Source: Runella sp. (GTDB taxonomy: Bacteria; Bacteroidota; Bacteroidia; Cytophagales; Spirosomataceae). From it: a stretch of DNA of 34,074 nt. Under the pieces are notes generated by a model. It saw only the letters and a program-made list of their open reading frames with translations. It was not told where the DNA came from and did not search any database. Each line of letters opens with the position of its first letter. The first letter of the stretch is position 1. Positions 14,435 to 24,299 of this stretch are shown here, one piece after another. A program made the translations under genes and the position numbers. The stretch spans positions 1 to 34,074 of the forward strand of contig JAIXPV010000610.1 in NCBI GenBank assembly GCA_027486105.1, written 5' to 3'.

Positions 14435-17400
14435 TTACAAGGTTCGTTTTACTTCTTTCATTTCAAAACTTTCAACAATATCTCCTACCTGAAGATCATT
14501 AAAGCCTCTAATGCTGAGTCCGAATTCGAAACCAGATTTCACTTCGTTTACATCGTCTTTGTAACGTTTCAACTGGGAAATATCTCCTTCGTGAACCACG
14601 ATAAAATCGCGAATTACTCTGACTTTATTATTACGTTTGATAATTCCATCAGTTACGTAAGAGCCTGCTACAGTACCTATTTTACTGATTTTGAATACCT
14701 CACGTACTTCTGCATTACCAACAATTACTTCTTCCATCGTTGGTTCCAACATACCCGCCATGGCATCTTTCACTTCGTTGATGGCATCGTAGATAACTGA
14801 ATACAAACGAATTTCTATTTGCTCCTGCTCCGCGAGTTTTTTGGCATTGTTTGACGGGCGAACCTGGAATCCGACAATGATTGCATCGGAAGCAATGGCT
14901 AGGTTAATATCTGATTCTGCAATCTGACCAACCGCCTTATTGATAATATTTACCTGTACTTCTTCCGTCGAAAGTTTGAGTAACGAATCAGAAAGTGCTT
15001 CTACCGAACCGTCCACGTCACCTTTGACGATAATATTCAATTCCTTAAATGTACCGATTGCTTTTCTGCGGCCAATTTCTTCCAACGTAATGTGTTTACG
15101 AGTACGGATGGTTTGCTCACGCATGATCTGCTCACGCTTGTTAGCAATTTCACGTGCTTCGCGTTCATTCTCCATTACGTTAAACTTATCACCCGCTTGA
15201 GGAGCACCGTTCAACCCTAAAAGTTGCACAGGGGTCGATGGGCCTGCTTCTTTAAGACGTGCCCCTGTAGCGTCAAACATGGCACGAACTCGCCCAAAGT
15301 GCGCTCCTGCCAAAATCACATCACCGACTTTCAAAGTACCCGTTTGTACCAAAATCGTTGCTACATATCCACGGCCTTTATCAAGCGATGCTTCGACAAC
15401 TGTTCCAGAAGCTCTACGGTTAGGGTTGGCTTTGAGTTCGAGTAAGTCTGCTTCGAGCAACACCTTTTCTAGCAAGTCAGGAATACCTACCCCTGATTTT
15501 GATGAAATTTCCTGAGTTTGGTATTTACCTCCCCATTCTTCCACCAAAATATTCATGTTGGCTAGTGCCTCACGTATCTTTTCGGTATTAGCTCCTGGCT
15601 TATCTATTTTACTAAAAGCAAATACTATCGGAACGTTAGCGTTCTGAGCGTGGTTTATCGCCTCCTTAGTTTGAGGCATAATAGAGTCATCAGCCGCAAT
15701 TACGATGATAACGACATCAGTCAATTTGGCTCCCCGTGCACGCATAGCTGTAAAAGCTTCGTGGCCTGGTGTATCCAAGAACGCGATTCTGCGCCCGCCA
15801 TCTGTTTTTACACTGTAGGCACCAATGTGCTGCGTAATACCACCCGCTTCGCCCGCCGCAACTCGTGTACGACGAATATAGTCAAGCAATGATGTTTTAC
15901 CATGGTCAACGTGACCCATGATGGTTACAATCGGCGCACGTTCAAGCAAATCTTCTTCCGCATCCACTTCTACTTTTACATCTCCCTGAATTTCTTCTTC
16001 AGCCGATATAAATTCAACTTCATAACCAAACTCATCAGCAATCAAAGTGATACTTTCGGCATCCAAACGTTGGTTGATAGAAACGAACATACCCATGCTC
16101 AAACAAACCGAAATCACTTCCTGCACCGATACGTCCATCAAAGAGGACAGTTCGTTGGCAGAAATAAATTCTGTCACTTTCAACACTTTGGCATCTTCTT
16201 GCTCCTGCATCATGCGCTCTTCGGCAGCATCTGCCCGCAAACGGCGACGTTCACGGCGCTTATCTGCGCCAAAGTTCTTACCACTAGTGGTACCGCTTAA
16301 GCGGGCATAAGTAGCCTTGATTGAGTCGGCCACTTCTTTATCGCTAATTTCATCTTTACGTTCTCTACGACCATTGCCGCCTTTTTTGTTGGCATTCGTA
16401 TTAGTATTATTGGTAGCAGCTCCTTTTTTAGCACCTCCACCAGCGGTATTTGCATTTGGTGCCGCTGTATTGGGAGTCGTGTTGGTATTAGGAGTTGCAT
16501 TTGCAGGGGCATTAGTTTTTGAACCATCCCTTGGACCATGTTGATACTGTGTAATAGGCCGATCGCCTTGTTTTCCCTTATTTGCGGGGTTATTGGGATT
16601 AGTGGCCGGTGTATTATCAGAAACTTTCTCTCCTTTGCGCAACCGTTTACGTTTGCGTTTTTTGTCCTTATCTTTATCGCGGTTCCCTCCGTCACCACCA
16701 CCTCGGCGCTCGGTAGGAAGTTCAATCTTTCCTAAAATGGTGAGCCCCTTCAAGGTTTCACCTTTTGCCTCAATCAATTCCGGCTCTGCTTCCAGCTCAG
16801 GAGCAGGAACTTCTTTGGGAGGCTCGGGTTGTTTCACCTTAACGGGTTGTTGAGGACGTTCGGGGCGAGGAGTAAACGGCTGCGATTTAGCAGGTTCCTC
16901 CTTTAGTTTTGGTTGAGGTGCAGGTTTGAGTTCCAACACTGGTTCTTGTACCACTTCTACTTTGGGTTCTATGATTGGCTCTACTTTTGGCTCTGCTTTC
17001 GGTAACTCCGCAATAGGCTTAACTTCAGGTACGGGTGCCACTTCCACAGGCAGAATCACCTCTGCTTTGGTCTCAACCACAGGCAGAGCTACTTCCTTCA
17101 CTGGCTCTGGCTCTGGCATCGGTACTTCCGGTGTTTTCTCTTCAACAGGTTTTTCTGCTACCGGCTTCTCTTCTATTTTCTTCTCTTCAACAATAACCAC
17201 CTCTGGTTTCTTCTCTTCGACAATCGGCGGAACCAGCTTAGGCTCTTCCTCAGGTTTTGGAGGAGCTGGAACGGGTACATGAATTGGTTTGGGAGCATCC
17301 AAATCAATTTTCCCAACGACCTTTAGTCCAATGATTGGTGTTTCGGGAACTTCAGGTTCCCGAAGTTTTTCTTCTTTTTCCAGTTGGGGTTCTGAAACAA

Positions 17401-17692
17401 CTGGTTTAGGAGCATTGGGAGTAGACTGCGATGTACGAAAATAAAGTACAGGGCTATCTTCTGACGTAGGTTGTTGCGCAGCAGGTTCTTCTTTTTTGGG
17501 GGCAACTCCCCCCAACAGCGCATCCACCTTGAACTCCTTGGATAGAAATTCAAGCTGTTCAGCGTTTAACTTTGTATTGGGATTATTATCAACCTTAAAG
17601 CCTTTAGCACCCAAAATACTGGCAACCGCAGCGTGGCTACGATTGAGTATTCGAGCTGCTTGACTAAGGCGCATACTTTTTTCTTCCGACAT
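14435..17692 (-). CDS. infB: Translation initiation factor IF-2
   Basis: The 1085-residue protein is longer than the E. coli factor (890). An N-terminal helical IF2_N-type domain (about 1-60) is followed by a long low-complexity linker: Pro/Glu/Lys/Val-rich to about residue 335, basic, then Thr/Asn/Ala/Gly-rich to about 430. The GTPase domain has G1 GHVDHGKT at 593-600, DTPGH at 640-644 and SKID near 695. Domains II-IV follow, ending in EVKRTL. IF-2 brings fMet-tRNA to the 30S subunit and promotes subunit joining. It is the last gene of the rimP-nusA-infB cluster, 190 bp below nusA, and may have an internal promoter. Confidence 0.97.
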   Translation of the reverse strand: MSEEKSMRLSQAARILNRSHAAVASILGAKGFKVDNNPNTKLNAEQLEFLSKEFKVDALLGGVAPKKEEPAAQQPTSEDSPVLYFRTSQSTPNAPKPVVSEPQLEKEEKLREPEVPETPIIGLKVVGKIDLDAPKPIHVPVPAPPKPEEEPKLVPPIVEEKKPEVVIVEEKKIEEKPVAEKPVEEKTPEVPMPEPEPVKEVALPVVETKAEVILPVEVAPVPEVKPIAELPKAEPKVEPIIEPKVEVVQEPVLELKPAPQPKLKEEPAKSQPFTPRPERPQQPVKVKQPEPPKEVPAPELEAEPELIEAKGETLKGLTILGKIELPTERRGGGDGGNRDKDKDKKRKRKRLRKGEKVSDNTPATNPNNPANKGKQGDRPITQYQHGPRDGSKTNAPANATPNTNTTPNTAAPNANTAGGGAKKGAATNNTNTNANKKGGNGRRERKDEISDKEVADSIKATYARLSGTTSGKNFGADKRRERRRLRADAAEERMMQEQEDAKVLKVTEFISANELSSLMDVSVQEVISVCLSMGMFVSINQRLDAESITLIADEFGYEVEFISAEEEIQGDVKVEVDAEEDLLERAPIVTIMGHVDHGKTSLLDYIRRTRVAAGEAGGITQHIGAYSVKTDGGRRIAFLDTPGHEAFTAMRARGAKLTDVVIIVIAADDSIMPQTKEAINHAQNANVPIVFAFSKIDKPGANTEKIREALANMNILVEEWGGKYQTQEISSKSGVGIPDLLEKVLLEADLLELKANPNRRASGTVVEASLDKGRGYVATILVQTGTLKVGDVILAGAHFGRVRAMFDATGARLKEAGPSTPVQLLGLNGAPQAGDKFNVMENEREAREIANKREQIMREQTIRTRKHITLEEIGRRKAIGTFKELNIIVKGDVDGSVEALSDSLLKLSTEEVQVNIINKAVGQIAESDINLAIASDAIIVGFQVRPSNNAKKLAEQEQIEIRLYSVIYDAINEVKDAMAGMLEPTMEEVIVGNAEVREVFKISKIGTVAGSYVTDGIIKRNNKVRVIRDFIVVHEGDISQLKRYKDDVNEVKSGFEFGLSIRGFNDLQVGDIVESFEMKEVKRTL

Positions 17693-17762
17693 ACTGGAAA
17701 TAGACGTACCGAAGTACGAGTTATTGGTTATTCGTTATTAGGGAAACCCTGGAAAATTAACC

Positions 17763-17770
17763 CAAAGATA
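17763..17770 (-). promoter_or_regulatory. Candidate internal -7 element (TATCTTTG) upstream of infB
   Basis: On the minus strand TATCTTTG fits TAnnTTTG and lies 70 bp before the infB start, within the 190-bp nusA-infB spacer. The nearest upstream TTG leaves only 13 bp, so the -33 element is poor. It would give infB some expression independent of rimP and nusA. Confidence 0.3.
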
Positions 17771-17882
17771 CAGATTTATTTTTCAACTACGTTTATCTGT
17801 TCTCTGTACGTCAAGTATAGTCAGCAATTAACTCGTAAATGTCCCTTTTTCAGTGAGTCATTTTGTCCCAAACCGACTACAT

Positions 17883-19127
17883 TTATTCAAATTCACGACG
17901 TAAAATTTCAAGAATTTCTTCTACTGTTTCTTCTTCAAGGTCGGTACGGCGGACAAGCTCTTCTCTACTTATGTTGATAACTTGTTTTGCAGTATCCAAA
18001 CCAATCTTGCGGAACTCTTCAATCATCCACTCGTCAATCTCATCCGTAAATTCGCTCAAATCCACATCTTCTTCGTCTTCTTGGCCTTCTACATCACGGA
18101 ACACATCTATTTCCATGCTGACCAAGCGCCCAGCGAGCTTAATGTTTTGGCCTCCTTTACCGATCGCCAGCGAAACTTGGTCAGGTTTTAGATAAACTGA
18201 TACCCTTTTGGTTTCTTTATCTATCACCATCGAAGTGATTTTGGCAGGGCTCAAGGCACGCTGAATGAGCAATTCGAGATTTTCGGTATAATTGATAACG
18301 TCAATGTTCTCATTATTCAGTTCTCTCACGATGGTATGAATCCGCGAACCTTTCATCCCCACGCAAGCGCCCACGGGATCGATACGGTCATCATAGGACT
18401 CTACCGCTACTTTGGCACGTTCGCCCGGCTCACGCACAATCTTGCGAATGTTGATAAGTCCGTCGTAAATTTCAGGAATTTCGGTTTCAAACAATCTTTC
18501 CAAAAATACTGGAGAAGTACGCGAAAGCGTAATTCTTGGCGTACCATTGTTTAGCTCCACTTTATGAATGACCGCCTTAACGGGCTCCCCTTTACGGTAT
18601 TTATCCTTAAAGATTTGCTCTTGTTTGGGCAGTACTAATTCATTACCTTCGGAATCTAAACAGATGAGTTCGTTTTTGAGTATTTGATATACTTCTACAT
18701 TGAGCAGGTCGCCGACCATGTCTTTGTATTTGAAATACAGCAACTCTTTCTCTAAATCTTTTACCTTCTGAATCAGCGTTTGACGTGCAGTTTGCACCAG
18801 ACGCCGTCCAAAATCTTCTAATTTTACTTCCTCAGCTACTTCTTCTCCCACTTCAAAGTCATCCTGAATCTTGCGGGCTTCAGCCAAAGGAATTTTATCC
18901 GGTTCCCAAATATCTTCTGAGTTATCGTCCACGATTTCACGGGTACGCCACATTTCGAGGTCGCCGGTATCGGGGTTAATAATCACATCAAAATTGGTAT
19001 CAGTACCGTATTTTTTACGAATCATCGTACGAAAAACTTCCTCCAATACTTTTATAATCGTAGGACGATCAATATTTTTGGAGCGAGCAAACTCGGCAAA
19101 CGATTCTATCAATACTACGCTATCCAT
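17883..19127 (-). CDS. nusA: Transcription termination/antitermination factor NusA
   Basis: The 414-residue protein has the N-terminal RNA-polymerase-binding domain (about 1-125), an S1 domain (about 130-200), and two KH domains (about 205-345) with GACVGMKGSRIHTIVREL and the second KH loop AIGKGGQNIKLAGRL. It lacks the C-terminal acidic repeats of E. coli NusA and ends with an acidic tail, as usual in this phylum. NusA binds RNA polymerase and modulates pausing, termination and antitermination. It lies between rimP (200 bp upstream) and infB, the conserved order. Confidence 0.97.
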   Translation of the reverse strand: MDSVVLIESFAEFARSKNIDRPTIIKVLEEVFRTMIRKKYGTDTNFDVIINPDTGDLEMWRTREIVDDNSEDIWEPDKIPLAEARKIQDDFEVGEEVAEEVKLEDFGRRLVQTARQTLIQKVKDLEKELLYFKYKDMVGDLLNVEVYQILKNELICLDSEGNELVLPKQEQIFKDKYRKGEPVKAVIHKVELNNGTPRITLSRTSPVFLERLFETEIPEIYDGLINIRKIVREPGERAKVAVESYDDRIDPVGACVGMKGSRIHTIVRELNNENIDVINYTENLELLIQRALSPAKITSMVIDKETKRVSVYLKPDQVSLAIGKGGQNIKLAGRLVSMEIDVFRDVEGQEDEEDVDLSEFTDEIDEWMIEEFRKIGLDTAKQVINISREELVRRTDLEEETVEEILEILRREFE

Positions 19128-19327
19128 TTTCTTTCAAAACAGTTAATTGTTATTTGTTAAACACAGAACAATTCTTTAAATCTTAGTAAACAGTTTATCT
19201 AAAAGCAGTGATTGTTTGTAGGGTGTCAACCCTAACCTCTAACACCACCTAATTTCACATTATTTTTATCTCACCAATCCAGATTCAATACTAAAGGAAG
19301 ATTAAAAATAGTATTTTCCTGCGGTAT

Positions 19328-19795
19328 TTAAAACGTAATCTGTACTTGTGCCTTCGCAATGTCGGTATAGGCAAAAGGCAATTCAGCAGGAACTTGGTCT
19401 TTTTTCTTCTTTTTCAATTCTTCAAGTATCACAAAGCCTTCTTCGTCTGCCGAAATTAATTTCCCTTTTTTCTCAACCCCGTCTTTGGCGATTACTCTTA
19501 AAGTACGTCCAATATTTTTACGAAACTGCCTTGGCATAGCCAAGGGATAATCCACTCCTGGAGAGGATACCTCAAGCGTATACGCATCGGGTAATACTTC
19601 TTGTGTTTCGAGCATTTCTCCTAATTTCCAGCTAATTTCGGCACATTCATCGATGCTGATGCCTGCATCGCTGTCAATCAACACCGTTACTTTCTGCCGA
19701 ACTTTTGAGGCTGAGACCTGCACTTCTACGATGAAAAATTTGTCATCCTCCAAAAGGGTAGAAAGCAATTCGACAATTTTTTCCTTTACATTCAT
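19328..19795 (-). CDS. rimP: Ribosome maturation factor RimP
   Basis: I choose the ATG at 19793-19795 (MNVKEKIVELL), giving 155 residues. A TTG 9 codons upstream is in frame but would put the start inside the leader hairpin. The protein has the two RimP domains: residues about 1-80 (ISIDECAEISWKLGEML, then LEVSSPGVDYPL) and a C-terminal Sm-like barrel from about 85 (RVIAKDGVEKKGKLISADEE). RimP helps assemble the 30S subunit. It heads the operon with nusA and infB; its promoter and a terminator-like leader hairpin are listed separately. Confidence 0.95.
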   Translation of the reverse strand: MNVKEKIVELLSTLLEDDKFFIVEVQVSASKVRQKVTVLIDSDAGISIDECAEISWKLGEMLETQEVLPDAYTLEVSSPGVDYPLAMPRQFRKNIGRTLRVIAKDGVEKKGKLISADEEGFVILEELKKKKKDQVPAELPFAYTDIAKAQVQITF

Positions 19796-19806
19796 TTTTT
19801 TCCAAC

Positions 19807-19830
19807 AAAAAAGGGGAATCAATTTCCCCT
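19807..19830 (-). promoter_or_regulatory. Terminator-like hairpin in the rimP-nusA-infB leader
   Basis: On the minus strand AGGGGAA (19830-19824) pairs with TTCCCCT (19818-19812) around a 5-nt loop, and six T follow at once (19812-19807). This is the form of an intrinsic terminator. It lies between the putative transcription start (about 19850) and the rimP ATG at 19795, so any transcript from the promoter at 19857-19887 must pass it. This would fit attenuation of the operon or feedback by NusA, which is inference. Confidence 0.6.
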
Positions 19831-19856
19831 CAGAATCTTAACCGTAAATTGTGGTG

Positions 19857-19887
19857 CAAAAGTAATACAATTTTACTAATTTAACAA
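19857..19887 (-). promoter_or_regulatory. Bacteroidota-type promoter of rimP-nusA-infB
   Basis: On the minus strand there is TTG at 19887-19885 and TACTTTTG at 19864-19857, with 20 bp between them. Both fit the Bacteroidota primary sigma consensus (TTG, 19-23 bp, TAnnTTTG). Transcription would start near 19850, giving a leader of about 55 nt that contains the terminator-like hairpin. The -33 element lies 22 bp from the divergent mcrC start. Confidence 0.65.
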
Positions 19888-19908
19888 CATCCTTTTTAAT
19901 TATTTGCT

Positions 19909-21180
19909 ATGTTACAGCATGTTGTCGTGTATGAATACGGTATAGTTCGACGCGCTTCCGAGGCAGCGGGAAGTACCCATAACACTCAAAACACGGAGGT
20001 ATTTGTTTCAGACCAGACTTTCGACCTCCTCAAACAGTGGGCTTTTGTCCCCCGGGCCGATGCTGTAATTCGTTTTTTTGTGCACAAAGGCAAAGAGTGC
20101 CTCCGCTTCAAAAATTACACGGGCATTTTACAAACATCCGATGGTACTCAATTTGAGATTTTACCGAAAATAACCAAAAACGATACTGTCTTTACAGCAC
20201 GGCAGAGTCTACTGAAAATGCTCCGCAGTGTGACTGACCTTCCATTTTTCCAACTTTCTCAAGCACATCTACGACAGGCTGAGCAGCCGCTCTGGGAGAT
20301 TTTTATTTCGGCTTTTATTCAAGAAGTGGAGCAAATTATGCAACAGGGATTGGAACGGGCTTACCAAACCATCGAGACCGAACAAACGTTTGTACGGGGA
20401 AAATGGCTACCACACCGCCAAAATGCCCTTCATCCTGAATGGCTGTTTACCGCCAATGACGAATTTAACTCCGATGTCCTGCCCAATCGCCTGCTAAAAA
20501 CCTGCGTGTTGTTTTTAGGCAAGCGTAGTCAATATTTGCCCAATCAGGTTCGCCTCCGGCAATTACGTTTTGCATTGGAAGAAGTCAATACCTCCACGCA
20601 GGTAAACGCTGATTTTGCAAAATTAGAAAAATTAGACCGACGTTTTAACCGATATGCCCAAGCCTTGGCCTGGGCCAAAGTGTTGCTCAATCAACGTTCA
20701 TGGGCCACGGCAGGAAAAGACGTGAATGACTCGTTGTTGTTTCCGACCGAACGGCTATTTGAAAATTATGTAGCCCGTGGCACCAAACGTTATTTAGGCA
20801 ACCATGAGGTATCTTATCAAGATGATTTGCATTTTTTGGTCGATGACCATTCTGGCAAGCGCCGCTTTCGTTTGCGCCCCGACTTGGTGATTCGCAAAGA
20901 CCACCAAACCGTGGTGATGGATATGAAGTGGAAATGGATTGAACCCACCCTCCCTAATTATGGTATAGAACAGGCCGATTTGTATCAATTATACGCTTAT
21001 GGGCGCAAATACAACGCCAATGCGCTATTTTTGGTTTATCCTGCTCATGAAGATTTTCGGGCACCGCTTCCCCCTTTTCGTTTTGAAGAACAATTAATTT
21101 TAACGGTTATCCCTTTTGATATAACGGCATCATTATCGTCAGAAATAGAAAAGATGGAAAATTATTTGGGGATTAAGTAG
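19909..21180 (+). CDS. mcrC: McrC-family nuclease subunit without an adjacent McrB
   Basis: The 423-residue protein has the McrC plan: an N-terminal beta-rich domain (EYGIVRR at the start, then FEILPKITKN at about 82-91) and a middle helical part with FVRGKW near 161-166 and NRLLKTCV near 193-200. The C-terminal PD-(D/E)xK nuclease has Asp325 in LRPDLVIRK, Asp338 and Lys340 in VVMDMKWK. In the type IV McrBC system the AAA+ GTPase McrB binds modified DNA and McrC stimulates it and cuts. No AAA+ gene occurs in the window; the neighbours are the rimP operon and lpdA. The catalytic residues look intact, so it is not an obvious pseudogene. It could work with a distant McrB or on its own. Confidence 0.85.
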   Translation: MLQHVVVYEYGIVRRASEAAGSTHNTQNTEVFVSDQTFDLLKQWAFVPRADAVIRFFVHKGKECLRFKNYTGILQTSDGTQFEILPKITKNDTVFTARQSLLKMLRSVTDLPFFQLSQAHLRQAEQPLWEIFISAFIQEVEQIMQQGLERAYQTIETEQTFVRGKWLPHRQNALHPEWLFTANDEFNSDVLPNRLLKTCVLFLGKRSQYLPNQVRLRQLRFALEEVNTSTQVNADFAKLEKLDRRFNRYAQALAWAKVLLNQRSWATAGKDVNDSLLFPTERLFENYVARGTKRYLGNHEVSYQDDLHFLVDDHSGKRRFRLRPDLVIRKDHQTVVMDMKWKWIEPTLPNYGIEQADLYQLYAYGRKYNANALFLVYPAHEDFRAPLPPFRFEEQLILTVIPFDITASLSSEIEKMENYLGIK

Positions 21181-21186
21181 AAGAAA

Positions 21187-21222
21187 AAAGCCGGTCAATC
21201 TCATAATAAACTGACCGACTTT
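21187..21222. terminator. Bidirectional terminator between mcrC and lpdA
   Basis: CGGTCA (21192-21197) pairs with TGACCG (21212-21217); after one mismatch the stem continues with AAAG (21187-21190) against CTTT (21219-21222). T-rich sequence follows on the plus strand and A-rich on the other side gives T on the minus strand. It separates the converging mcrC and lpdA genes. Confidence 0.75.
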
Positions 21223-21228
21223 GATTTT

Positions 21229-22632
21229 TTAGGCATTCAATGCTCGGTTGCCCGTGGCCGCCAAACAAGCCTCTTTGAAAGCTTCCGTATAGGTGGGGTG
21301 CGCGTGCGACATGCGACTCACGTCTTCGGCCGAGGCGCGGTATTCCATGGCTACCACTGCTTCTGCAATCATATCAGCAGCACGTGGGCCAATGATATGC
21401 GCGCCCAGAATTTCATCTGTTTCTTTATGGGCCAATACTTTTACCGTCCCATCAATGTCCATACTTGCACGGGCGCGGCCAAGGGCTTTAAACGGAAACG
21501 AACCTGTTTTATAGGCAATTCCTTTGGCTTTTAATTCATCTTCCGTATAACCTACTCCTGCCACTTCAGGCCATGTATAAACTACATTTGGAATAAGAAG
21601 GTAATTGATATGTGGTTTTTGTCCAACGATGGTTTCGGCCACAAACACGCCTTCTTCCTCGGCTTTATGGGCCAACATCGCCCCGCGAATCACGTCACCA
21701 ATAGCGTAGATATTAGGAACTTTGGTTTGAAGCGTATGTTCATCTACTTCGATTTTTCCACGTTGGTCGGTGGCAAGGCCCGCATTTTCAAGCGCGAGTC
21801 CGTCGGTATAGGGTTTACGTCCCACGCTCATCAGGCAGTAATCACCCGTAAAAGTAACGAGTTCACCTTTAGGGTTCTCAGCTGTTACGATAACCTCATC
21901 ACCCGTATTTTCCACGGTTTTTACTTTGTGACTAAAATAGAAATCAGCACCGAGTTTTTTTACCGTCCGCTGAAGTTCTTTGCCCATGGTAGCGTCCATG
22001 GTAGGAATCATGGCCGAAGCATATTCCACAAAGCTTACTTTAGCCCCAATACGTGCATACACCGAGCCAAGCTCTGCCCCAATCACTCCTGCCCCAATCA
22101 CGATGAGGTGTTTGGGGATTTCGTTGAGTTGAAGCGCTTCGGTCGAAGTAATGATACGTTTTTTGTCAATCGTCACACCTGGCAACGACGAAGGCTTTGA
22201 GCCCGTAGCGATGACGATATTTTTGGAGGTAATCATTTCAATGTCTCCGCCTTCTTTGGTCACCTTTACGGTATTTTTATCTACAAATGAGCCAAGGCCC
22301 TGATAGACATCAATTTTGTTTTTCTTCATCAAAAACTCGACGCCTTTGCACACTTGACTAACTACCTCACTCTTGCGGGCAATCATTTGGGCCAAATCTA
22401 CTTTTAGGTTTTCGAGCTGAATGCCGTGTTCGGCAAACGTATACGAAGCATTATAGTAGTGCTCAGAAGAATCGAGCAATGCTTTGGAAGGAATACACCC
22501 TACGTTTAGGCAGGTTCCTCCAAGGGTTTTATATTTTTCGATGATGGCCGTTTTTAAGCCTAACTGCGCGCAACGAATGGCGCAAATATAGCCACCTGGC
22601 CCCGAACCGATTACGATAACGTCGTATTGCAT
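21229..22632 (-). CDS. lpdA: Dihydrolipoyl dehydrogenase (E3)
   Basis: The 467-residue flavoprotein has the FAD-binding GSGPGGYICAIRCAQLG at the start, the redox-active disulfide Cys41/Cys46 in GGTCLNVGCIPSK, the NAD-binding VIGAGVIGAELGSVYARIG and the second FAD motif YAIGDVIRGAMLAHKAEEEG. The catalytic dyad is His445 and Glu450 in HAHPTYTEA. It reoxidises dihydrolipoyl groups of 2-oxoacid dehydrogenase and glycine cleavage complexes, making NADH. It lies downstream of odhB but beyond a terminator, so it may be expressed separately. Confidence 0.97.
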   Translation of the reverse strand: MQYDVIVIGSGPGGYICAIRCAQLGLKTAIIEKYKTLGGTCLNVGCIPSKALLDSSEHYYNASYTFAEHGIQLENLKVDLAQMIARKSEVVSQVCKGVEFLMKKNKIDVYQGLGSFVDKNTVKVTKEGGDIEMITSKNIVIATGSKPSSLPGVTIDKKRIITSTEALQLNEIPKHLIVIGAGVIGAELGSVYARIGAKVSFVEYASAMIPTMDATMGKELQRTVKKLGADFYFSHKVKTVENTGDEVIVTAENPKGELVTFTGDYCLMSVGRKPYTDGLALENAGLATDQRGKIEVDEHTLQTKVPNIYAIGDVIRGAMLAHKAEEEGVFVAETIVGQKPHINYLLIPNVVYTWPEVAGVGYTEDELKAKGIAYKTGSFPFKALGRARASMDIDGTVKVLAHKETDEILGAHIIGPRAADMIAEAVVAMEYRASAEDVSRMSHAHPTYTEAFKEACLAATGNRALNA

Positions 22633-22681
22633 TGGATTTATATAACTGTTTTAGTCATTTAATTATTAGAACAATTTCACA

Positions 22682-22713
22682 AAAAAGGGGCACGGTATAC
22701 CGAGCCCCTTTTT
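22682..22713 (-). terminator. Terminator of sucA-odhB
   Basis: AAAAAGGGGC (22682-22691) and GCCCCTTTTT (22704-22713) form a perfect 10-bp stem, and the intervening CGGTATACCG is itself a palindrome that extends the hairpin after an A-A mismatch. T runs are present on both strands. It lies 12 bp past the odhB stop and 50 bp before the lpdA start. Confidence 0.85.
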
Positions 22714-22724
22714 AATTTATATTC

Positions 22725-24299
22725 TTACACTTCCAACAGTAACCGTGTAGGGTCTTCGAGCAATTGTTTCACTCTGACGAGGAAGCTCACCGAATCACGT
22801 CCGTCGATGGTGCGGTGGTCGTAGCTTAGTGCTACATACATGATAGGTCGAATAACGATTTCTCCATTCACCACAACAGCACGCTCAACGATGTTGTGCA
22901 TCCCCAAAATCGCGGCTTGTGGAGCATTGATAATAGGGGTTGAGAGCATAGAACCAAAAATGCCACCATTGGTGATGGTAAAGGTTCCCCCCTGCATTTG
23001 GTCAATGGTCAGCTTATTGTCGCGGGCAAGGCCAGCCAAACGAATGATTTCCTTCTCAATTTGAGAGAACGTCATTTTTTCAGCATTCCGAACCACTGGA
23101 ACCACCAAACCACGCTCGGTCGAAACCGCAATCGAAATATCAGAGAAATCATTGTAAACGACTTCATCTCCATCAATGAACGCATTGACAACTGGGAATT
23201 CCTGCAAAGCTACCGCACAAGCCCGGGTAAAGAACGACATAAAGCCTAAGCCTACGCCATGTTTCTCTTTGAATTTATCTTTATACTTAGCCCGTAAATC
23301 CATGATAGGCTTCATGTCTACCTCATTGAAGGTTGTCAACATGGCGGTTTCATTCTTGACCGCAACCAAACGGCGCGCGATGGTTTTGCGCAACGACGTC
23401 ATTTTTACGCGGCGTTGACCACGGGTATCAGCTGCTTTGGGAGCAGGTGCTGGAGCCACTGGTGGCGCTACTGGCGCTTTAGGCTGTTCAACTGGCGTTG
23501 CCGTGGGAGCGGCTTTAGGTTGGGCGGCGATGGCATCTTCTTTCGTTAATCTTCCGCCAACACCTGAGCCCGCTACACTTGCAGGGTCAATGCCTTTTTC
23601 GGCCAAAATCTTGGCAGCGGCGGGAGACGGATGCCCTGCTGCATAACTATCATTGGAAGCATTGGCCGTAGCCACCTGTCCGTTTGACTGCGGCGCTTCA
23701 GCCACGGGAGCAGAAGCCACAGGGCTTCCTGCACCTACTTCAATTCTACAGATAACGGCCCCGATTGATAACGTCGAACCCGCTTCTGCTACAATGCGAA
23801 GCACTCCTGCAGCTTCGGCAGGCAGCTCAAACGTTGCTTTGTCAGACTCTAATTCACAAAGTACTTCATCTAGTTGAACGGAATCCCCGTCTTTTTTATT
23901 CCAACTGGCGATGGTTACTTCCGTGACGGATTCACCCACCGTTGGCACTTTCATTTCCACTACTTTAGCCGCTGTTGCAGGAGCAACTGAAACCGAAGCA
24001 ACAGGAGCAGGCGTAGAAGTAACAGGCGCAGGAGCTGATGCAGGAGCGGAAGCTACCTCCACCGATGTTTCAATCACACATATCAGTCCACCAATCGGTA
24101 ATACATCACCTTCTTGTGCTTTAACCCGCAAAACACCGTCGGCCTCAGAAACAACATCAAAAGAAGCTTTATCTGAGTCTAAACTGCATATTACTTCATC
24201 ACGTTTGACGCTATCACCGTCTTTTTTCACCCAAGAACCAATGGTTACTTCGGTGATAGATTCTCCGACGGTCGGGACTTTTATTTCAATCTGTGACAT
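22725..24299 (-). CDS. odhB: Dihydrolipoyllysine-residue succinyltransferase (E2 of 2-oxoglutarate dehydrogenase) with two lipoyl domains
   Basis: The 524-residue protein has two lipoyl domains, residues about 2-77 (Lys44 in DSDKA) and 114-188 (Lys154 in ESDKA), joined by Ala/Pro-rich linkers. An E3/E1-binding domain lies at about 224-258 ([14 protein letters not shown]). The catalytic acyltransferase core ends with His495 and Asp499 in [11 protein letters not shown]. The linker near 260-295 is again Pro/Ala-rich. It passes succinyl groups from E1 to CoA in the citric acid cycle. E. coli SucB has one lipoyl domain, so this one is duplicated. It is 101 bp downstream of sucA with no terminator between, so they form one operon. 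Confidence 0.95.
   Translation of the reverse strand: MSQIEIKVPTVGESITEVTIGSWVKKDGDSVKRDEVICSLDSDKASFDVVSEADGVLRVKAQEGDVLPIGGLICVIETSVEVASAPASAPAPVTSTPAPVASVSVAPATAAKVVEMKVPTVGESVTEVTIASWNKKDGDSVQLDEVLCELESDKATFELPAEAAGVLRIVAEAGSTLSIGAVICRIEVGAGSPVASAPVAEAPQSNGQVATANASNDSYAAGHPSPAAAKILAEKGIDPASVAGSGVGGRLTKEDAIAAQPKAAPTATPVEQPKAPVAPPVAPAPAPKAADTRGQRRVKMTSLRKTIARRLVAVKNETAMLTTFNEVDMKPIMDLRAKYKDKFKEKHGVGLGFMSFFTRACAVALQEFPVVNAFIDGDEVVYNDFSDISIAVSTERGLVVPVVRNAEKMTFSQIEKEIIRLAGLARDNKLTIDQMQGGTFTITNGGIFGSMLSTPIINAPQAAILGMHNIVERAVVVNGEIVIRPIMYVALSYDHRTIDGRDSVSFLVRVKQLLEDPTRLLLEV

Noticed and set aside
15902-17282. Several long open frames opposite infB
   Set aside because: They arise from the biased Pro/Glu/Lys codons of the IF-2 linker read antisense (Ser/Gly/Thr-rich products) and have no ribosome-binding context or family match.
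19219-19246. Small alternative hairpins between rimP and nusA (TAGGGT/ACCCTA versus GGTGT/ACACC)
   Set aside because: Stems of 5-6 bp with mutually exclusive pairing are expected by chance in 200 bp; no T-tract and no anti-Shine-Dalgarno role is visible.
21610-22200. 196-codon plus-strand frame opposite lpdA
   Set aside because: lpdA is certain on the other strand with all motifs; the antisense product is rich in Phe, His and Arg and resembles no protein family.
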